Shown here piece after piece: positions 16,744 through 24,640 of a stretch of DNA of 64,000 nucleotides. The position numbers were made by a program, and so were the translations under genes. The stretch comes from Mycolicibacterium baixiangningiae (GTDB taxonomy: Bacteria > Actinomycetota > Actinomycetes > Mycobacteriales > Mycobacteriaceae), in NCBI RefSeq assembly GCF_016313185.1, contig NZ_CP066218.1:3844001-3908000 (forward strand), read 5' to 3'. Every line of letters begins with the position of its first letter. The stretch's first letter is position 1. Below the pieces are notes generated by a model that was not told the origin of the DNA, made no database searches, and saw nothing but the letters and a program-made list of their open reading frames with translations.

Positions 16744-17619
16744 ATGCAGAGGCTCGCCATCGTGTTCGCCGCCGTCCTGGCCGCGCTCAGCGTCGCCGTC
16801 GCTCCGGTCGCGAGCGCCGACATCGACATCCAGCCGGTCGGCTCGGTGCCCATCCCCGTGGGACCCGCCGAGGCGTGGATCGTCGCCGACATGGACACCG
16901 GTCAGGTGCTCGCCGGCCGCAACGACGACGTTCGGTACGCACCGGCGAGCACGATCAAGACGCTGCTCGCCCAGGTCGTCCTCGCCGAGGTGCCGCTCGA
17001 CGCGACGATCGTCGCCGACGAAGCGGACACCAGGGTCGAGTGCAACTGCGCCGGGGTGGCACCCGGCCGCACCTACACCGCACGCCAACTGCTCGAGGGG
17101 CTGCTGCTGGTGTCGGGCAACGACGCGGCCAACACGCTGGCCCGCATGCTGGGCGGCACCGACGTCGCGGTGGCGAAGATGAACGCCAGGGCCGCCGCGC
17201 TGGGCGCCCATGGCACCAACGTCGTGACACCGTCCGGATTGGACGGGCCGGGGATGCCGTTCTGGTCCACCCCGCACGATCTGGCCGTGATCTTCCGCGC
17301 GGCGATGGCCGATCCGGTGTTCGCGCACATCACCGCCATGCCGACGGCGGTGTTCCCGGCCAAGACCGGCGACGTCGTCCTGGTCAACCAGGACGAGCTG
17401 CTGCACCGCTATCCCGGAGCCATCGGGGGAAAGACGGGCTTCACCGACATCGCCCGCAAGACCTTCGTCGGCGCGGCGCAGCGCGATGGCAGGCGGCTGG
17501 TGGTCGCGCTGATGCACGGGCTGGTCAAAGAGGGCGGACCCACGTACTGGGATCAGGCGGCCAGCCTGCTGGACTGGGGCTTCGCGCTGGACCGCAGCGC
17601 GAATGTCGGTGCACTCTGA
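16744..17619 (+). CDS. dacB2: D-alanyl-D-alanine carboxypeptidase (DacB2-like), first of a tandem pair
   Basis: This 291-residue low-molecular-weight penicillin-binding protein has a cleavable signal peptide (residues 1-25) and all three active-site motifs: S69-TIK72, SGN at 124-126 and KTG at 230-232. It should trim D-Ala from peptidoglycan stem peptides outside the membrane. A pair of Cys at 100 and 102 is shared with the downstream paralogue. It lies in the Rv2911 position. The C-terminus has no obvious amphipathic anchor. Confidence 0.92.
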   Translation: MQRLAIVFAAVLAALSVAVAPVASADIDIQPVGSVPIPVGPAEAWIVADMDTGQVLAGRNDDVRYAPASTIKTLLAQVVLAEVPLDATIVADEADTRVECNCAGVAPGRTYTARQLLEGLLLVSGNDAANTLARMLGGTDVAVAKMNARAAALGAHGTNVVTPSGLDGPGMPFWSTPHDLAVIFRAAMADPVFAHITAMPTAVFPAKTGDVVLVNQDELLHRYPGAIGGKTGFTDIARKTFVGAAQRDGRRLVVALMHGLVKEGGPTYWDQAASLLDWGFALDRSANVGAL

Positions 17620-17700
17620 GGTCGTTCCAAACACGATGTCATTGAGCCGCAACGCTTTCGAGACCGATTCGAGGCGTAGGCGCCGTTAGGCTCTGGCGCC

Positions 17701-18552
17701 GTGGCCTGTTCGCGTTCGAGTCGGTGGTCGCGAACGCTCATCGCGGGATGCGCGCTCGCGTTGACTTTGTCGTCGGTCGGGGTGGCCGTACCCAAGGCCG
17801 CGGTCGCGCAACCACAACCGGCGGGCGCGCTCACGCTCCCGGAGGGGCCCGCACAGGCGTGGCTCCTCGCCGACCTCGACACGGGCCGAATCCTCGCCAG
17901 CCGCAACCCGTATGAACGCCATGCCCCCGCGAGCACCATCAAGGTGCTGCTGGCAATGGTCGTCCTCGACCACCTGTCCCCCGACAACTTCGCCCGGGCC
18001 AACACATCCCACACCGAGGTGGAGTGTTCCTGTGTCGGGCTCGCACCCGGCCAGCCCTACACCACCCGCCAGCTGCTCGCGGCGCTGCTGATGGTGTCGG
18101 GTAACGACGCCGCCAACATGCTCGCCGACATGCTCGGCGGTCAGCGATCCGCGGTCGCGGCGATGAACCGCAAGGCCGCGGCCGTCGGCGCCAGGGCCAC
18201 CAGGGCCTCCTCGCCGTCCGGACTCGACGGTCCAGGATGGGAGTCGGTCACCACCCCTCACGATCTCGCGGCGATGTTGCGGGCCGCGCTGGCCTATCCG
18301 TTGATCGCCCAGATCATGCGCGCCCCGTCGGCCCAGTTCCCCGGTAAGACGATCACCAATCAGAACGAGTTGCTCACCCGCTATCCCGGTGACCTCGCCG
18401 GCAAGACGGGCTACACCAACCTCGCCCGCAAGACGTATGTCGGTGCGGCGCAACGAGGTAGCCGCCGCCTCGCGGTGGTGCAGATGTACGGGACCGGCGA
18501 CCTGTACGGCCAGGCGATCGGCCTGTTCGACTGGGGGTTCGGCCAGGCCTAG
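17701..18552 (+). CDS. D-alanyl-D-alanine carboxypeptidase (DacB2-like), second tandem copy
   Basis: This 283-residue paralogue of the preceding protein has a signal peptide to about residue 36, S78-TIK81, an SGN triad in MVSGNDAAN and a KTG in LAGKTGYTNLARK. Long identical stretches (the VSGNDAAN and GKTG/LARKT regions) indicate tandem duplication. The GTG at 17701 is preferred because it precedes the hydrophobic signal. M. tuberculosis has a single dacB2 here, so the second copy is a lineage difference. Confidence 0.9.
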   Translation: MACSRSSRWSRTLIAGCALALTLSSVGVAVPKAAVAQPQPAGALTLPEGPAQAWLLADLDTGRILASRNPYERHAPASTIKVLLAMVVLDHLSPDNFARANTSHTEVECSCVGLAPGQPYTTRQLLAALLMVSGNDAANMLADMLGGQRSAVAAMNRKAAAVGARATRASSPSGLDGPGWESVTTPHDLAAMLRAALAYPLIAQIMRAPSAQFPGKTITNQNELLTRYPGDLAGKTGYTNLARKTYVGAAQRGSRRLAVVQMYGTGDLYGQAIGLFDWGFGQA

Positions 18553-18587
18553 GCGCGCACTTTGCTCGCCTCGAGCGTGCCGCTATG

Positions 18588-19256
18588 TCAGGGCCCACCC
18601 TTCCAGTGGTCGATGCGGTTGTAATCGGGCGTGAAGCCGTGATCGACGCCCCACAACACGGCCTGGGTGCGGCTCGCCACCCCGATCTTGCGGTAGATGG
18701 TGCGGATGTACGACTTGACGGTGTTGGGGCTGAGATATGTCAACGCCGCGACGTCGGCGTTGCTCTTGCCCTGGGTGATGAGGGCCAGGATCTCAGCCTC
18801 CCGGTCACTGAGTCCCTCGCCGCGACCGGGCCAGTCGAGTCCAACAGCACTACGGGCCCGCGGCGGGACGTCGCTGATGACGGTCTCTCCGGCGTGCACC
18901 GCCTCGAGAGCGGCGACCAGTTCTCGCGCCGGCAGCGTCTTGGACAGGTACCCGTGGGCACCGTGTTGCCGGGCGCTGGCAATGAGATCGGGATGAAAGT
19001 TCCACGTGTAGACCACGACTCGGCGGGCGCGCGGATTGGCGACCAGGACGGCGATCTCGTCGTGATCGGACTCGGGCTGGGCGAAAGAGTCGTAGAGGAC
19101 GATGTCGACCGCGTCCTTCACACCCATGTTGGCGTCGAGCTCTGCCACGAGCACACGATCGCGATACCGGTCGAACATGTTGGCCACGCCCATCAGCACG
19201 ACGTCGTAGTCGTCGACGAGCGCGACGGTGATCGGCGAATGGGTCGGTGGTGCCAT
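18588..19256 (-). CDS. Response regulator, NarL/LuxR type
   Basis: This 222-residue regulator has a receiver domain with acidic D15/D16, phosphoacceptor D56 in DIVLYD, T84 and K106, followed by a LuxR helix-turn-helix (GLSDREAEILALITQGKSNADVAALTYLSPNTVKSYI onward in two blocks). No histidine kinase gene is adjacent, so it is an orphan. The promoter gap it shares with the GlsB-like gene holds a direct repeat ([CT]TAGGGGTGT[AT]G) that could be its own binding site. Confidence 0.9.
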   Translation of the reverse strand: MAPPTHSPITVALVDDYDVVLMGVANMFDRYRDRVLVAELDANMGVKDAVDIVLYDSFAQPESDHDEIAVLVANPRARRVVVYTWNFHPDLIASARQHGAHGYLSKTLPARELVAALEAVHAGETVISDVPPRARSAVGLDWPGRGEGLSDREAEILALITQGKSNADVAALTYLSPNTVKSYIRTIYRKIGVASRTQAVLWGVDHGFTPDYNRIDHWKGGP

Positions 19257-19274
19257 GAATTGAAGACTACCTAC

Positions 19275-19309
19275 CTAGGGGTGTAGCACCACCCCCCTTA
19301 GGGGTGTTG
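19275..19309. promoter_or_regulatory. Direct repeat [CT]TAGGGGTGT[AT]G in divergent promoter gap
   Basis: CTAGGGGTGTAG at 19275-19286 and TTAGGGGTGTTG at 19298-19309 start 23 bp apart, about two helical turns. The core AGGGGTG is the reverse complement of CACCCCT, one base from the NarL heptamer TACYYMT. The second copy also forms a CACCCC/GGGGTG hairpin. A perfect palindrome TGACGTCA follows at 19313-19320. Confidence 0.5.
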
Positions 19310-19390
19310 AACTGACGTCAGTGCCGAGCAACCGCCCGGCCGTACCGATCGAAGCGCACCGTCGGCGCTCACCCGGAAAGGCTCACAGCC

Positions 19391-19672
19391 ATGATCGGAC
19401 TCATCATCAGCCTCCTCGTCATCGGACTCATCGCCGGCGCTATTGCGCGCCTGCTGATTCCGGGCAAGCAGAACTTGTCGATCCCGATGACCATCGCCCT
19501 CGGGGTCGTCGGTTCATTCGTCGGCGGATTGCTCGGGTACCTGCTGTTCCACAAGGACGGTGCGGAGGGATTCTTCCAGCCGTCCGGGATCATCGGCTCC
19601 GTCATCGGTGCCGTCATCGTCCTCGCGATCTGGCTGCGCGTCGGTGGACGCAGGTCGGTCCGGTCGAGGTAG
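19391..19672 (+). CDS. GlsB/YeaQ/YmgE family small membrane protein
   Basis: This 93-residue protein is almost entirely membrane-embedded, with about three hydrophobic segments (residues 1-22, 31-53, 66-82) and Gly-rich packing motifs (GVVGSFVGGLLGYLL, GIIGSVIGAVI) typical of the transglycosylase-associated/GlsB family. The family is stress-linked in several bacteria; no enzymatic role is established. It is followed after 10 bp by an 18-bp inverted repeat that may end its transcript. Confidence 0.88.
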   Translation: MIGLIISLLVIGLIAGAIARLLIPGKQNLSIPMTIALGVVGSFVGGLLGYLLFHKDGAEGFFQPSGIIGSVIGAVIVLAIWLRVGGRRSVRSR

Positions 19673-19682
19673 GCCCACCCGT

Positions 19683-19732
19683 GCACAACAAAGATCGACC
19701 ATTCGCGCAATCTGGGTCGATCTCTGTTGTGC
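19683..19732. repeat. 18-bp inverted repeat (hairpin) between GlsB-like and STAS genes
   Basis: GCACAACAAAGATCGACC and GGTCGATCTCTGTTGTGC pair over 17 of 18 positions around a 14-nt loop. There is no U-run, so it is either a mycobacterial-type terminator for the GlsB-like gene or a copy of a dispersed palindrome. Confidence 0.65.
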
Positions 19733-19764
19733 GACCAGAACCGATTCGGCACCGATGGGACACG

Positions 19765-20160
19765 ATGGAGATGGACGACGAAACAGTCGATTGCAGTCTC
19801 GCCCACGGCGACGCCTTGGCAATCGAGCAGAGCTGGGTGGAGCGGACCGTGGTACTCACGGTCTCGGGAGACCTGGACATGCTGACCGCTCCTGCGCTGA
19901 CCGAAGCCATCCAGGCCGCAGCCCGACACGAGCCCACAGCGCTGATCGTGGATCTGTCGACACTGGAGTTCCTGGCGTCAGCGGGAATGACTTTGTTGAT
20001 CACCACCCAAGAAAAGCTTGCACCGGCGACCCGATTCGGTGTCGTCGCTGAAGGCCCCGCCACCAGCCGGCCACTGAGAATGGTCGGGGTGGACCGGCTC
20101 GTGCCCCTGTACCGGACCCTCCCCGACGCTTTGGTCGGCTCAGCTGACCAGGGAAAATAA
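19765..20160 (+). CDS. STAS-domain protein (anti-sigma factor antagonist type)
   Basis: This protein of about 131 residues consists of one STAS domain, with the family pattern VVLTVSGDLDMLTAPALTEAI, LIVDLSTLEFLASAGMTLLI and C-terminal RPLRMVGVDRLVPLY. The ASAG at the helix start replaces the D-S-S-G/A-type phosphorylation site; the Ser is kept. ATG 19765 and ATG 19771 are both possible starts. No anti-sigma kinase gene is adjacent, so its partner is unknown. Confidence 0.85.
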   Translation: MEMDDETVDCSLAHGDALAIEQSWVERTVVLTVSGDLDMLTAPALTEAIQAAARHEPTALIVDLSTLEFLASAGMTLLITTQEKLAPATRFGVVAEGPATSRPLRMVGVDRLVPLYRTLPDALVGSADQGK

Positions 20161-20301
20161 GGTCGCATCGCGGCCACGAATCCGGCCGGGCCGAGAATCG
20201 ACCTCCGGTAGGCGGACTCCGACCTCGCCGCTCCCATGGACACGTGGTGACCGTCACCCGGCCTCCGACGAGGGACGCCACCATCGCCGCTCTCAGCCAA
20301 G

Positions 20302-20320
20302 TAAGGTCGCCCTAACTTGA
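20302..20320. promoter_or_regulatory. IdeR-box-like palindrome before flavoprotein gene
   Basis: TAAGGTCGCCCTAACTTGA matches 12 of 19 positions of the mycobacterial IdeR consensus TTAGGTTAGGCTAACCTAA. The slightly wider AAGTAAGG...CCTAACTT is palindromic at most positions. It ends 15 bp before the ATG of the flavoprotein gene, next to its GGAGGGAG ribosome site. Confidence 0.4.
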
Positions 20321-20335
20321 TGGAGGGAGCGATCG

Positions 20336-21946
20336 ATGACGGGCCGGCCGGACTTCTCGCTGATCGTTGCCTTCGGCACCGACATGGGCAACGCCGAGGA
20401 CGCCGCCATGACGTTCGCCGAGGAATGCCAGGCCGTCGGCATCGACGTCGAGGCGGCCGAGCTCAACCAGGTCGACGTCGCGGACCTGCAGGCGACCACC
20501 CACTTCGTGGTGGTCACCTCCACATTCGGCGACGGTGACTTCCCGGACAACGCCACCCTGTTCTGGGAGGCCATCAGCGCCGAGACCCACCGGCTCGAGC
20601 ATCTGAGCTTCGCGGTCCTCGCCCTCGGCGACACCGCCTACGACCTGTTCTGCCACGCCGGAAAGCTCCTCGACGCACGGCTGGAAGCCCTCGGCGCGAC
20701 CCGGTTGGCCGAGCGCGTGGATGTCGACGGTTCATACGTGCAACCCGCCAAGGCGTGGACCACCGACGTCGTGAAGCTGCTGCAGGATGCTCTCGGCGAT
20801 CCCGGCAGGGCATTCGAGGCCGTCCCCGCATCCGAGCGCAGCGAACCGTCCGGCCGGGAGCGCCACCATCCCGTCACCACCCGGCTCACGGTCAACCGAC
20901 TGCTCACCGCAACGGATTCCGACAAGGAGGTCCGCCATTACGAGATGGACCTCACCGGATCCGGGATCCGCTACCGCGCAGGCGATTCGCTGGCCGTGCA
21001 CGCCACCAACGACCCCGAGCTGGTCGACGCCATCCTCACCCACCTCGGGACCGGTCCCGACCATGCCGTCCCCGATCACGACGAACCCCTCGGCGCCCTG
21101 CTCACCGAACACCTGGAGATCCGTACGCCATCGCGGGCGTTGCAGGCGCTGGTCGCCGCACGCACCGGCGACCCGGAGGCAGCGGCCGCCCTGCGCGTCG
21201 CGGCCACCGCGGCGCCGGGATCGTGGTGGTACGGCAAGGACGTACTCGACCTGATCAGGCTCGCGGATCTGGGCGTCGACGAGGTCGTCGACACGTTGCG
21301 CCCGTTGCAGTTCCGCGACTACTCGATCGCCTCGAGCCCCCTGGTCCACCCCGACAGCGTGCACCTGACCGTCGCGACGGTGCGCTACACCGCCGGGAAC
21401 CGCAGGCACGGCGGTGTGGCCTCGACCTTCCTGGCCGAACGCGGCGACACCCTCACGGTGCACCTGCGCCCCAACCACGCCTTCCGACTGCCCGCCGGTG
21501 ACGTGCCGATCATCATGATCGGCCCCGGGACCGGCATCGCACCGTTCCGGGCGTTCCTGCAGGAACGCCGAGCGACCGCCGCGCCCGGCAGGTCCTGGCT
21601 GTTCTTCGGGGACCGTCGCCGCACCACCGACTTCCTCTATGGTGACGAACTGCACGCGTTCGCGGAGTCGGGCACCCTGACCCGCCTCGATCTGGCGTTC
21701 TCGCGCGATACCGCGGCGAGACCGTATGTGCAGCAACGTATGCGGGAGAACGCGGCCGAACTCTTCAGCTGGCTGCAGGACGGCGCACACCTGTACGTGT
21801 GCGGTGACGCCGACCGGATGGCCAAGGACGTGGACGCAGCCCTGCACGAGATCGTCGCCCGCTGTGGCGGATTGGACGCCGACGGCGCCCACGCTTACGT
21901 CAACGACCTGATCAAGAGCCACCGCTACGTCCGCGACGTCTACTAG
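20336..21946 (+). CDS. Sulfite-reductase-alpha/CPR-like diflavin reductase
   Basis: This 536-residue protein carries an N-terminal flavodoxin domain (residues 8-~150; TSTFGDGDFPDN is the FMN loop) and a FAD/NADPH reductase module (RDYSIASSP FAD motif; GPGTGIAPFRAFLQER NADP motif; terminal RYVRDVY as in CysJ). It should pass electrons from NADPH through FAD and FMN to an unknown acceptor; no hemoprotein sulfite reductase gene is nearby. An IdeR-like box upstream hints at iron control. Its TAG shares CTAG with the convergent amidohydrolase stop. Confidence 0.88.
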   Translation: MTGRPDFSLIVAFGTDMGNAEDAAMTFAEECQAVGIDVEAAELNQVDVADLQATTHFVVVTSTFGDGDFPDNATLFWEAISAETHRLEHLSFAVLALGDTAYDLFCHAGKLLDARLEALGATRLAERVDVDGSYVQPAKAWTTDVVKLLQDALGDPGRAFEAVPASERSEPSGRERHHPVTTRLTVNRLLTATDSDKEVRHYEMDLTGSGIRYRAGDSLAVHATNDPELVDAILTHLGTGPDHAVPDHDEPLGALLTEHLEIRTPSRALQALVAARTGDPEAAAALRVAATAAPGSWWYGKDVLDLIRLADLGVDEVVDTLRPLQFRDYSIASSPLVHPDSVHLTVATVRYTAGNRRHGGVASTFLAERGDTLTVHLRPNHAFRLPAGDVPIIMIGPGTGIAPFRAFLQERRATAAPGRSWLFFGDRRRTTDFLYGDELHAFAESGTLTRLDLAFSRDTAARPYVQQRMRENAAELFSWLQDGAHLYVCGDADRMAKDVDAALHEIVARCGGLDADGAHAYVNDLIKSHRYVRDVY

Positions 21947-23031
21947 CGGAACGCCCTGCCCCGCAGGATCACCAGCGCCGGCTGGTTGACGACAGCCGCG
22001 CCGCGGCGCGGATCGTCGTCGTAACAGACCAGATCGGCGGGTGCACCGTCGGCCAGACCCGGGCGGCCGAGCCAGGCGCGCGCATTCCAGCACGCCGCGC
22101 CCAGCGCGTCGGTCGGGCTCATCCCGATCCCGTGCAGTGCGTCGATCTCGTCGCCGATGCGACCGTGCGCGATCGTGCTGCCTGCGTCGGTGCCCGCGTA
22201 GATCGGCACGCCGGCCTCACGTGCGGCGGCCACCCGCGGGTAGGACCGCTGGTAGAGGTCACGCATGTGGGCGGCGTAGGTCGGGTACTTGGCCGCCGAT
22301 TCCGCGATGCCCGGGAAGTTCTCGAGGTTGATCAGCGTCGGCACCAGCGCGGTTCCGTGCTGCACCATCAAGGCGATCGTGTCGTCGGTGAGCCCGGTGC
22401 CGTGTTCGATGCAGTCGATGCCCGCGCTGATCAGTCCGGGCAGCGCGTCCTCGCCGAAGACGTGTGCGGTCACCCGGGCACCGTTGGCGTGCGCTGCGTC
22501 GATGGCCTTCTTCAGGATCACGTCATCCCACAGCGGGGCCAGATCGCCGATCGACCGGTCGATCCAGTCGCCGACGAGTTTGACCCAGCCGTCGCCGCGG
22601 CGCGCCTGCTCGGCGACGATCTCGGGCAGGTGCGTCTCGTCCTCGACGTCGACGGCGTACCCGGCGAGGTAGCGCTTGGGTTTGGCGACATGGCGCCCGG
22701 CGCGGATGATCCGGGGCAGATCCGCGCGGTCGTCGAGGCTGCGGGTGTCCGTGGGCGAGCCGCAGTCCCGCAGCAGCAGGGCGCCGACGTCGCGTTCGGT
22801 CTCGGCCTGCGCGGCCGCCTCCTCGAGGCCCACCGCACCCCCGGGCACCGGCCCCAGCCCGACGTGACAGTGCGCGTCGACCAGGCCGGGCACCATCCAG
22901 CCGTGCTCGAAGATCGTCTCGGCGCCGCGCACCGGCTCAGAGCTCAGCAGACCGTTGACGATCCACCACTCGGCCGGCTGCTCGTCGGGCAGGCTGCGCC
23001 CTCTGACATGGAGGGGCGTGGAGACCACCAC
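21943..23031 (-). CDS. Metal-dependent amidohydrolase (Rv2915c-like)
   Basis: This 362-residue amidohydrolase-superfamily TIM barrel has metal ligands H54 and H56 in VDAHCHV, a Lys in GWVKLVG, His in TAHVFG and EHGTG, and the catalytic Asp in GTDAGST, so the set is complete. Related enzymes hydrolyse prolidase-like, imidazolone or cyclic amide substrates; the exact substrate is unknown. Its start lies two bases beyond the ffh stop, so it is probably the last gene of the ffh transcript. Confidence 0.9.
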   Translation of the reverse strand: MVVSTPLHVRGRSLPDEQPAEWWIVNGLLSSEPVRGAETIFEHGWMVPGLVDAHCHVGLGPVPGGAVGLEEAAAQAETERDVGALLLRDCGSPTDTRSLDDRADLPRIIRAGRHVAKPKRYLAGYAVDVEDETHLPEIVAEQARRGDGWVKLVGDWIDRSIGDLAPLWDDVILKKAIDAAHANGARVTAHVFGEDALPGLISAGIDCIEHGTGLTDDTIALMVQHGTALVPTLINLENFPGIAESAAKYPTYAAHMRDLYQRSYPRVAAAREAGVPIYAGTDAGSTIAHGRIGDEIDALHGIGMSPTDALGAACWNARAWLGRPGLADGAPADLVCYDDDPRRGAAVVNQPALVILRGRAFR

Positions 23032-23033
23032 GG

Positions 23034-24596
23034 TCAGTTCTTGGGGAACTTCAGCTTGCTCAGATCGAAGTCGGCCAGCCCCGGCGGAAGCTCGTCGAGC
23101 CCCTTCGGCATGTTCGACAGGTCGGGGAAACCCGCGGGCATCCCCGGCATGCCCGCACCGAGCGGGTTGCGGTTCTTCGGCGGCGTCGGCCCCTTGCGCC
23201 CCTTCTTGCCTGCCTGCTTGTTCTTGCCCTTGGCGGCCTTGCGGGTGTTCTTGCGGGCGAACGGCATTCCCATCTGGCCGGCCATCTGCGACATCATTTT
23301 GCGGGCGTCGAAGAACCGGTCGACGAGCTGGTTGACCTCGGCCACCGTCACACCGGAACCGTTGGCGATCCGCATCCGCCGGGAGGCGTTGATGATCTTC
23401 GGATCGGCTCGTTCGGCGGGCGTCATCCCGCGGATGATCGCCTGCACCCGGTCGAGCTGGGTGTCGTCGACGGCGGCCAGCGCATCCTTCATCTGGCCGG
23501 CGCCCGGCAACATGCCGAGCAGGTTGCCGATCGGGCCCATCTTGCGGATCGCCAGCATCTGCTCGAGGAAGTCCTCCAGCGTCAGCTCGCCGCTACCGAT
23601 CTTGGCTGCCGTCGCCTCGGCCTGTTCGGCGTCGAAGTGCTGCTCGGCCGCCTCGATCAGGCTGAGCACGTCACCCATGCCGAGGATGCGGCTGGCCATC
23701 CGGTCGGGGTGGAAGACGTCGAAGTCCTCGAGCTTCTCACCACTCGACGCGAACAGGATCGGGACGCCGGTGACCTCGCGCACCGACAGCGCGGCGCCAC
23801 CGCGGGCGTCGCCGTCGAGTTTGGTCAACACGACGCCGGTGAACCCGACGCCCTCGCGGAACGCGTCGGCGGTGGTGACGGCGTCCTGGCCGATCATCGC
23901 GTCGAGGACGAACAGCACCTCGTCGGGGTCGACGGCGTCGCGGATGGCCGCCGCCTGAGCCATCAGCTCCTCGTCGATGCCGAGGCGGCCCGCGGTGTCG
24001 ACGATGACGACGTCGAAGTGCTTCGCCCTCGCTTCGGCGAGGCCTGCGGCGGCGACGGTCACGGGATCAGCGGTTCCCTTGACCTCCGGGGCACCCGGAG
24101 CGGTCCCCGGATGCGGTGCGAACACCGACACACCGGCGCGTTCGCCGACGATCTGGAGCTGGCTGACCGCGCCGGGCCGCTGCAGGTCGCAGGCCACCAG
24201 GAGTGGGGTGTGCCCCTGCCCCTTCAGCCACTTCGCAAGCTTCCCGGCCAGCGTCGTCTTACCGGAACCCTGCAGGCCGGCAAGCATGATGACCGTCGGT
24301 GGGGTCTTGGCGAACGCCAGCGGACGGGTCTCACCCCCGAGAATGCCGACGAGCTCCTCGTTGACGATCTTGACGACCTGCTGGGCGGGGTTCAGCGCCC
24401 CGGAGACCTCGGCGCCCTTGGCGCGTTCCTTGATGCGCGCCACGAACGCGCGCACCACGGGCAGGGAGACGTCGGCCTCCAACAGCGCAAGCCGGATCTC
24501 CCGGGTCGTCGCGTCGATGTCGGCATCGGTCAACCGGCCTTTGGTGCGCAGGCCCTGCAGGGCACCGGTCAACCGGTCGGACAAGGATTCGAACAC
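23034..24596 (-). CDS. ffh: Signal recognition particle protein Ffh
   Basis: This 520-residue SRP54 GTPase has a helical N domain (1-~85), a G domain with GLQGSGKTT near residues 107-115, DTAGRLGIDEEL and TKLDGDARGG, and a Met-rich M domain from about 320 that binds 4.5S RNA and signal peptides. The C-terminal ~70 residues are a basic then Pro/Gly/Met-rich tail (KNTRKAAKGKNKQAGKKGRK). It targets nascent membrane proteins to FtsY, which is encoded 4.5 kb away on the same strand. Confidence 0.97.
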   Translation of the reverse strand: MFESLSDRLTGALQGLRTKGRLTDADIDATTREIRLALLEADVSLPVVRAFVARIKERAKGAEVSGALNPAQQVVKIVNEELVGILGGETRPLAFAKTPPTVIMLAGLQGSGKTTLAGKLAKWLKGQGHTPLLVACDLQRPGAVSQLQIVGERAGVSVFAPHPGTAPGAPEVKGTADPVTVAAAGLAEARAKHFDVVIVDTAGRLGIDEELMAQAAAIRDAVDPDEVLFVLDAMIGQDAVTTADAFREGVGFTGVVLTKLDGDARGGAALSVREVTGVPILFASSGEKLEDFDVFHPDRMASRILGMGDVLSLIEAAEQHFDAEQAEATAAKIGSGELTLEDFLEQMLAIRKMGPIGNLLGMLPGAGQMKDALAAVDDTQLDRVQAIIRGMTPAERADPKIINASRRMRIANGSGVTVAEVNQLVDRFFDARKMMSQMAGQMGMPFARKNTRKAAKGKNKQAGKKGRKGPTPPKNRNPLGAGMPGMPAGFPDLSNMPKGLDELPPGLADFDLSKLKFPKN

Positions 24597-24640
24597 GGCG
24601 TCCAGCCTAACTTCCCTGCCGCGAAACGCTCATCCGCGGC

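Noticed and set aside
22132..23958. Plus-strand frame of about 600 codons across the amidohydrolase and ffh
   Set aside because: Antisense to two complete conserved proteins, and its sequence has no recognisable domain.
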